Origin: Reticulascus tulasneorum
Taxonomy: Eukaryota; Ascomycota; Sordariomycetes; Glomerellales; Reticulascaceae
Assembly: GCA_001557505.1 (NCBI GenBank)
Contig: LSAX01000010.1
Coordinates: 744,001-808,000 of the forward strand
Direction: 5' to 3'
DNA: 64,000 bases
Below the pieces are notes generated by a model that was not told the origin of the DNA, did not search any database, and worked only from the letters and a program-made list of their open reading frames with translations. Shown in pieces: positions 57,705 to 64,000 of the stretch. Position 1 is the stretch's first letter. Each line of letters opens with the position of its first letter. The translations under genes were made by a program, and so were the position numbers.

Positions 57705-59100
57705 GTCAAATGAAAATCGGCACAATGGACTTGGCTTGGTGAGATCAAAGGACGAACAATGAACAGAAGTTGGGCCTTCATCCTTTATGCTCGTAGGATG
57801 TCGAGTAAGACGAACCATCATCAAGGGGGGCATTATGTGCCTATGACGACACAGAGACGCAGCTCACCTCAGCCTACAGCCTACTGCTAGCATTTGTTGG
57901 CGTAGGGCTGTGCCTGTAGATCTCTAGGTTCAAGCTCGCAAACTCGAGCCTAGGTTAGGATGACGGGAACGAGTTGGACGAAGAAGACCAGTCAAAGAAA
58001 GCACTGGCCCCAAAAGCCCACATTCCTGTGGGGCAGACAAGCATTCTGGTGGCGTAGGCGGCGAAGCCATGCTTCGGGTTTCCGGGTATCAGGCAAACAT
58101 GGGGCAGGGGAAGCATAGGTACCCGTGCCTTACCCCATATACTCCCGTAGCGACACTTACTATTCGTGGCTTCGTAACGAAAAAAATGTCACCGCAAGCC
58201 TAATAAACATGAAGCTTAGCTACCTCCAGGCCCGTAAGATGCCCGACCAATCGGTGCCTGAACATCGGGAGTCCTTCGCAAGGCCAAAGCTAATTTGCAG
58301 GAGGTTCGGCGAAAGACCGCCCGCTCCAAGGCGGCCGGTCTGAGATGCTGACAACGACTTCCGCTCCAAAGAGACTACACAAATAGTCTTTGGAAACGTG
58401 GGGATACGAGTGTTTCGGTCCTTTACCATGAAATGACACAATCCTGCGCTCAGATTTGCTCCGGATGTAAGCAATCGTCATTTTGCGGCCTGTGTTGGCA
58501 GGTGCATAACCGCGAGTCGCGCATAAAGACGGAACTGGTGCGAGCGGAATATATGATGCCAAGCGGACAGGTACTGCATTGATTCCTGGGGAACCTGTTC
58601 CGGTCATCGAGCCATGTCCGCTTTGGCGTTGCGGTATAATTACTCACCACTGTATGGCAGACTCAGTCGGGAAAACCTAGGCGGCCCGCAAGATCTGAAG
58701 TAAATTCACGGCTCCACGGCTCCACGGCTGATATTTCCATGAGGAATTTTGAGTGTGCTCGTACGTTCACAGCACCGAACCGGATGACGACCTGCTTCCT
58801 TGGGAAAAGCTTGTAAGCCTGTAGAGCCTGAGGAGCTAACCAACAATAACATTTCTACGCATTTCTCTATCTTTATTTATGTGTGAGACAAGATGTCCTC
58901 AGCAGAGTTGGAAGTTGGAGATGAAAAGTACAGCATGTTGCATGGGGCACTTACGCCGATGATCAGCCGAACCCCACTGAATGACAGCCATTCTCCAAAA
59001 AAAGATATCGCGACCGAGTTTTCATTGCTCGGATTGGAGCTCTCCACTTGTTTTCTCAACCACACAGGACAATGCGAACTGGCGTCACCTTGATTACCAG
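57705..59100. other. Divergent intergenic region between esterase and PUS1
   Basis: Promoter region for both genes. Frames at 58220-58474 and 58290-58607 (minus) overlap and have no recognisable content. A triple 8-bp tandem lies at 58707-58730. An acceptor-like TTACCAG immediately precedes the PUS1 ATG, so a 5' UTR intron is possible. Confidence 0.5.
58707..58730. repeat. 8-bp tandem repeat x3 (CACGGCTC, last copy one mismatch)
   Basis: CACGGCTC CACGGCTC CACGGCTG, head to tail. It looks like a slippage product; no function is implied. Confidence 0.75.
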
Positions 59101-61075
59101 ATGGCACCTGACTCTACTCCCAATCCAGAACGCAGTAAGACTACAGAGACAGCTACAGGCGCCGCAATGGTTCAGTCATCGCCACTTCCACCAGGGCCCT
59201 CCGTCCAGGAATCTGTTCCACAAGATGCTGGCCAGCCTACAGGAGTGGACGGCGAGGGGGCCCAATCTGCAAACGGGCGAGGAAAGTCGCAACGAGGTGG
59301 AAATAAGGAACTTGGAAGGGCGGGGTGGCAGTAAGTAACCCTTTACTGAATTGGTCAGCGGCACATCATACCAACGGCACTGACTAGCTGAAAGGAAGTC
59401 GAAGAGGGACAAGCGAGGACGCAATGACGACTGGCAAGAATCCAAACGCCGAAAGATGAATCACGATAGGGATGCAGTCGAAGGCGAGAGCACACAGAGC
59501 AAGGAAAACCCCTACTCCACCGAGGAGATCGCAGCCGAAGGACGTCGACCGAAACGAAAAGTGGCAGTCCTTGTTGGATACTCTGGGACAGGGTATAAAG
59601 GCATGCAAATCAACGACAAGGAGAAGACCATCGAAGGAGATCTCTTCAAAGCCTTTGTCGCTGCTGGGGCAATATCCAAGGCCAATGCGGACGACCCGAA
59701 GAAATCCAGCCTAGTTCGATGCGCAAGGACAGACAAGGGCGTGCATGCTGCTGGAAACGTCATCAGCTTGAAGCTGATCATCGAGGACTCAGATATTGTG
59801 GAGAAGATAAACGACAACTTGCCTGATCAGATACGTGTGTGGGGCCTCCTGAGGACGAACAATGCGTTCAGCTGTTACCAATCTTGCGACTCGAGATGGT
59901 ACGAGTACCTGATGCCGACGTACTGCCTATTGCCGCCACACCCGACCAGCTTCATCTGGAAAAAGCTGGTCGAATCGGCGAGGGAGCATGGGGTTTATGA
60001 TGAATTTGAAGCCCAATTCGCAGATGTCAAGGGCTTCTGGGAGGAAGTCGAGGAGAAGGATATCAAGCCCCTGCTCGAGAAGCTGGACCCAGAAGTCAGA
60101 GCTGAGGTGCTCGAAAAGCTGCATGCAGTATCCTTGTCCGGGCCTGGGGCTGAACCCCAGGAAGGAGGAGAGCGCATGGCGCCAAAGGAAAAAGGCCCAA
60201 TGGCCGCCGAAGCTGCCGCGGTTGATACTGCTTTGAGCGGGGATATTGATGCGCCCGATGGGAGTGTGAAACCGAAGCATCGGGAGCTTACACCAGTCGA
60301 TTATGCTCTACGAGATATCAAAGCCGCGTATATTACCGCCAAGCGACGCTACCGTGTAACTCCAGCTCGGTTGGGCAAGTTGCAGGACGCTTTGAACCAG
60401 TATGTAGGCTCATACGATTTTCACAACTACACGATTCAGAAGAGCTTCAAGGATCCGTCCGCCAAACGCCATATCAAATCGTTCGACGTCAACACAACGC
60501 CAATTCCCATCCGCGACACCGAATGGATATCGCTCAAGGTGCACGGCCAGAGCTTCATGATGCATCAGATCCGCAAGATGGTTAGCATGGTGGCCCTAGC
60601 CGTTCGCTGCGCTACTCCCCTTGAGCGCATCAAGCAAAGCTACGGTGAAGAACGGATTGCAATTCCCAAAGCACCAGGCTTGGGACTTCTTCTCGAGCGG
60701 CCGGTCTTTGATGCTTACAACCGCAAGGCGAAGAATGCCTTCAATAAAGATATTCTCGACTTCAAACAGTACGATGATAAAATACAGGAGTTCAAGCAAC
60801 GGGAGATTTATAATAGGATCTTCGAGGTTGAGGAGCAGGACAATGTGTGAGTTTCTTAGCTATCATTCGGTCGCGGACCCATTCACTGATATCCATACAG
60901 CTTCCATGTCTACTTCCAACAGGTCGACAACTTCAAGTCCAAACACTTCCTTTGGCTCACTGCTGGGGGTATCGAAGCTGGGAAAATCCGCACTGGGCAA
61001 GGGGAAAAGGCCGAAAATACTCTCGAGGCTACATTGAGTGATGAAGATGAAGATCCCGAGGGCGGAGAAGGGTAA
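59101..61075 (+). CDS. PUS1: tRNA pseudouridine synthase PUS1
   Basis: Three exons (59101-59330, 59395-60846, 60901-61075) sum to 1857 nt and code for 618 residues. A low-complexity polar N-terminus of about 150 residues precedes the TruA-type core. It starts KVAVLVGYSGTGYKGMQ and carries the catalytic Asp190 in CARTDKGVHAAGNV. RWYEYLMPTYCLL, YVGSYDFHNYTI and SFMMHQIRKMV are the other family landmarks. A fungal insert separates the two halves (about 330-420). The enzyme converts uridine to pseudouridine at several tRNA and some snRNA/mRNA positions in the nucleus. The acidic end (SDEDEDPEGGEG) is normal for fungal orthologues. ATG 59101 is chosen because upstream frames have stops. Confidence 0.94.
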
Positions 61076-61347
61076 TATGTCAACGACTGCCGCGATGAGC
61101 TCGCACAGCCCTAGTCTAGCGTGCAGTAATCGCTGGTGTGTTCAAATATCACCATAGGCGTCGTCTGAGCAAATGGGGTTTTTGTCGAAGCCAGAATGCG
61201 ATTCCTCCCAAGTAACGCCGCGTTTTCCACGTTCATGTTGGTGGGTATATAATACATCAAAATCGCCTCCCGTGAGGTCAGTGTAACCGTAACGCCGTTG
61301 GATGCGTAGCAATCAATCAATCTACCGGCCCGTCTCGGCTAAGGGTC

Positions 61348-61865
61348 TCAAGGCGCTCCGTTGGTGTGCCCAACTGGAAGTGGCAGTAATGGGTCACCCT
61401 CCTGTTTCGCCATCGGAGCCCAACTGCCCCCATTCTCCACAGCTAGCTTCCCATATCTCTTCTCCTGAATCTCATTCATAAGTTCCGCGCAACGCACAAC
61501 GTCCTGTTCCAGCTGGTCCGCCTGTTTCCTCGCGTTGAGATCTTCTTTGCCCAGCTTGCCAAATAGCCAGAGCTCCTTCAGGCGGCGGCTGAGAGCGAGT
61601 AGCTCTTTGATGGATGTGTACTGCGGGATGAATTAGTAGATGAGCAGAGGGTGAATGATGAGCAGTAGCGAGAGACCAAGCCGTCAAATTCCATCTGCAT
61701 CGACATGCCGGTCACGGCCACCGCGTCCGGGTTGGCTTTTAGTTTGTCCCCTTCGGCCTGGATTGTGGCGAGCATGGTGAGGGCGCGGAAGCGAGAGAGG
61801 ACATCCGCGATGAGGCGGTTATGGGTGTCGAGAAGGTTGGCTGAGGAGGGCTGACTGCGATCCAT
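61348..61865 (-). CDS. MED22: Mediator of RNA polymerase II transcription subunit 22
   Basis: Two exons (61865-61677 and 61620-61348) sum to 462 nt and code for 153 residues. The N-terminus MDRSQPSSANLLDTHNRLIA and the helix DVLSRFRALTMLATIQAEG are typical of the Med22 (Surf5) family. Exon 2 gives IKELLALSRRLKELWLFGKL and a helical, charged C-terminus. Med22 sits in the head module of Mediator with Med11. The 56-nt intron has CTACTAAT branch and CCCGCAG acceptor but an unusual GTCTCT donor. The frame is open through the junction only if this donor is used. The tail after GSWAPMA is variable in fungi. It faces PUS1 tail to tail, 272 bases away. Confidence 0.9.
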
Positions 61866-64000
61866 GACGATGGCCGCTTAAAGCTAAGATCGGTAGATGA
61901 AATTGAAGTACAGCAACAGGGGTGATTGATCGCTGAATGGTGAGATTGAGGGTGAGGTCGACGATGCTCAGCTGAGTTTTGGCGGGTGGGGCGATAAGTG
62001 GGGTGCGGGAGCTTGGACCACATGCAGGAGGCTTGTTTGCCTCGCATCTTGCGCTGGAGCTCATAGATCTCCAGCCTCCTTTTGATCGTATTTCCCTAAC
62101 GGGCGATTTTCGGATTCCAGGTTTGTTCCACTCGTGCAGAGGGCAGAAGTAGCGTGTACGCCGCTACTAGACTATTGAGGCTAGATAACAAGCTCTTCGT
62201 TGTGTCTCCTTCCGTATGCAGAACTATTGGCAGATATTGGCTTTAAGCGGCTGGTCATTATGGTCTTAGACTCGCGACCAAAACGCTATGACGGGCCGGA
62301 TTCATAGGCCCGAGAGACCACTGCATGGCTGGCCATGCTTTCTATAAGTTGTTGTGGGTTTTAGATTCTGTCAAGGCATCTGTTCAGCCTCCATCCACTG
62401 GCAAATACAAGGTGGTGCGCAAGTCATCGAGTTACTCATCTATACAGAGTAACCAAAACCTGTCAAAACTGCCGGGTCCACGAGCTCCAAGGTCGCTTAC
62501 TGAGCAGCACCGCAAGACCGATCTGTTTGGGTAACGATCCCTCAACGTGCCCTAACCATGTCGAATCCTGCCTTATCGTACGACTTCCCCTCCCCTGGCC
62601 CCCGCTAAACATGGGCCATTTCTTGCCCCTATTTGCAATATAATCCCCGGTACCGCAGAGATCTCCGTCAGAGCTATTTTAGCAGGCACTCGCAGTCACC
62701 TCCAAACTTCCCGACCCAGCCATCATTTGCTTACCACAGTGCGATGAGAGAGAACCTACCCCAAAGCAGCATAGCTCGGATGCTTAGTCGAACCTGCGAG
62801 TGTTTCTGTTGTCGATGCGCCTTCTGTCAGGCTGGGACATGATGTGGCTATAGACACAGCTGTTTTCGGCGTCGATGTCGTTGGAACTGTCAATGTCCAG
62901 GCTATCTCAGCATGTACCGACTCAACATGTTCCGTGTCTTACGCCGATGCTGTGAGAAGCGCTCCTGATGCCATACAACAAAGCTGAATGAGACCGATCG
63001 ACCTTTCATCAAGTCGACAAACCGACGAGTCGAGAAATCTGAGACTGGGCATTGGTACACCGAATTAGCTGCCTCGACTTCAGCGCTGTCCAGGAGATAT
63101 GGATGTTCTACTTGCCCGAGAAAGCACGCCTGGATAAAATAACAACGATAGTATTCAGCATCCGACTAGGAGGCGATAATATCCTGCCTGCTTTCTCTCC
63201 TTCTTCCAGGCCATACGATGGAACAAGGACAATATGCAAAGAGTTTGTCATAGGCTGTAACAACCAAACTTGGAAGAGTCAGTGACTGCTCGCCACCGAT
63301 GATTGCAATGAGAGTACACTCAGTGCCGCTGATGATAACTTCGATTTGTCGGACATTCACCATTCGCTTGGTCACCGTGTCCCCGATCACTCCACCACTA
63401 CCCATCAAACTACCAGCACAACGTTGGCACATCGCATGTTCACAATCTTGAGAAGATATTCGGTTCACCTAGACTTTTCAATCCCGAGGCTGTCCGGTCT
63501 GTTGAAATCCACGATCCCTGGACGCTATTCGCGACGCAGCACCGCCGCCAACCACGAGGGACTATTGACAACCAGCAAACACACTGGCGCAAAGATAATC
63601 ATGAAAGATTGCTACTACATGTTTTGGATTCGATTCTTGAAACCATCGGGGGCGAGGACCTCGTCTCCGTATCATAGAGGGACTCTTGCATCTATGGGTA
63701 TGTAGATCAGCTAAATGGTCGAAACACAATGGAACATGCATTTCCTGTCTTGCCGAGGCAGTGAGTCGTACACGTCGACCGGGTTGCGTCACTGAATACA
63801 CTTCAACTCGAGCCAGCCCGAACACGTCAATTGGAGAGATGCAGATCAGAATCCAAATTTATTATCACGATAAGTATCGTGGGGCGACCCCGGACCTGGT
63901 CGCCTGCAGGCCTATGTCTTACATGCGGCAGTGGGGTTTATAGGGCTGCCAAATTGGGGGCCACACCAGGGCACGCCCTCGCCACAGCCTGGAAACAATC
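61866..64000. other. Right-end region, no convincing gene
   Basis: Starts with the MED22 promoter. A frame open from about 63329 to 63663 on the plus strand reads SHVHNLEKIFGSPRLFNPEA and later HERLLLHVLDSILETIGGED. It has no start codon, follows a stop and matches no family I know; it could be a decayed exon. The rest has only short overlapping frames. Confidence 0.5.

Noticed and set aside
63329..63663. Open plus-strand frame without start codon near the right end
   Set aside because: No family match, no start, bounded by stops; may be a decayed exon but cannot be supported as a gene.
1..64000. CRISPR arrays, rRNA or tRNA genes
   Set aside because: No spaced direct repeats of CRISPR type, no rRNA motifs, and no credible cloverleaf seen by eye. 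A tRNAscan-SE run would be decisive for tRNAs.

Overview
The window is nuclear DNA of a filamentous ascomycete (Pezizomycotina, most likely a Sordariomycete). The support is: short introns of about 40-80 nt with GTAAGT-like donors and CTAAC/CTAAT branch points; many secreted hydrolases with fungal signal peptides; a Zn2Cys6 regulator; a UstYa-type (DUF3328) oxidase; a LysM/GH18 class C chitinase; a MirB-type siderophore transporter; and fungal PUS1 and MED22. Species cannot be named from sequence alone. Gene models below were spliced by eye. Where exon sums are stated, they close in frame.

Layout. 1-2216 (-): C-truncated GH94 cellobionic-acid-phosphorylase-like gene. 4.2-7.5 kb (-): secreted subtilase A. 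9.5-10.0 kb (-): small Cys-rich secreted protein with a Kex2 site. 12.3-14.0 kb (-): badly broken FAD-oxidoreductase-like pseudogene. 14.8-18.9 kb (+): siderophore-type MFS transporter, then a TauD-type dioxygenase. 19.1-20.0 kb (-): secreted protein of unknown function. 21.7-25.8 kb (+): large LysM/chitin-binding/GH18 chitinase with a long non-catalytic tail. 26.8-28.4 kb (+): F-box protein. 28.6-31.2 kb (-): AAA+ ATPase. 32.0-33.7 kb (+): DUF7708/STAND-like protein whose P-loop is missing. 34.2-35.0 kb (-): DUF8021-like secreted protein. 35.87-36.21 kb: MITE-like inverted-repeat element. 36.9-38.1 kb (-): DUF1996 protein. 39.1-46.4 kb: zinc-finger regulator, SDR, NmrA-like reductase and UstYa-like oxidase. 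48.0-51.3 kb (+): subtilase B. 52.6-54.3 kb (+): aldonolactone-oxidase-type FAD enzyme. 55.4-56.2 kb (+): single-TM protein. 56.7-57.7 kb (-): CE1 feruloyl esterase. 59.1-61.9 kb: housekeeping PUS1 and MED22.

How it fits together. Most of the window is an accessory 'secretome' region: proteases, chitinase, esterase, small secreted proteins, iron and sulfonate scavenging. Housekeeping genes lie only at the right end. The most interesting stretch is 39-46.5 kb. A hybrid C2HC + Zn2Cys6 regulator, two NAD(P)-dependent reductases and a UstYa-like oxidase sit together. Two of the intergenic regions carry the same 10-bp inverted site CGGAGTTCCG (41322 and 44517), and a related CGG-N6-CCG lies at 44553. 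This looks like a compact tailoring-gene cluster under one regulator with no recognisable core synthase. UstYa proteins are hallmarks of fungal RiPP (dikaritin) and cyclopeptide clusters, so a missing or unrecognised precursor is possible; none was found by eye.
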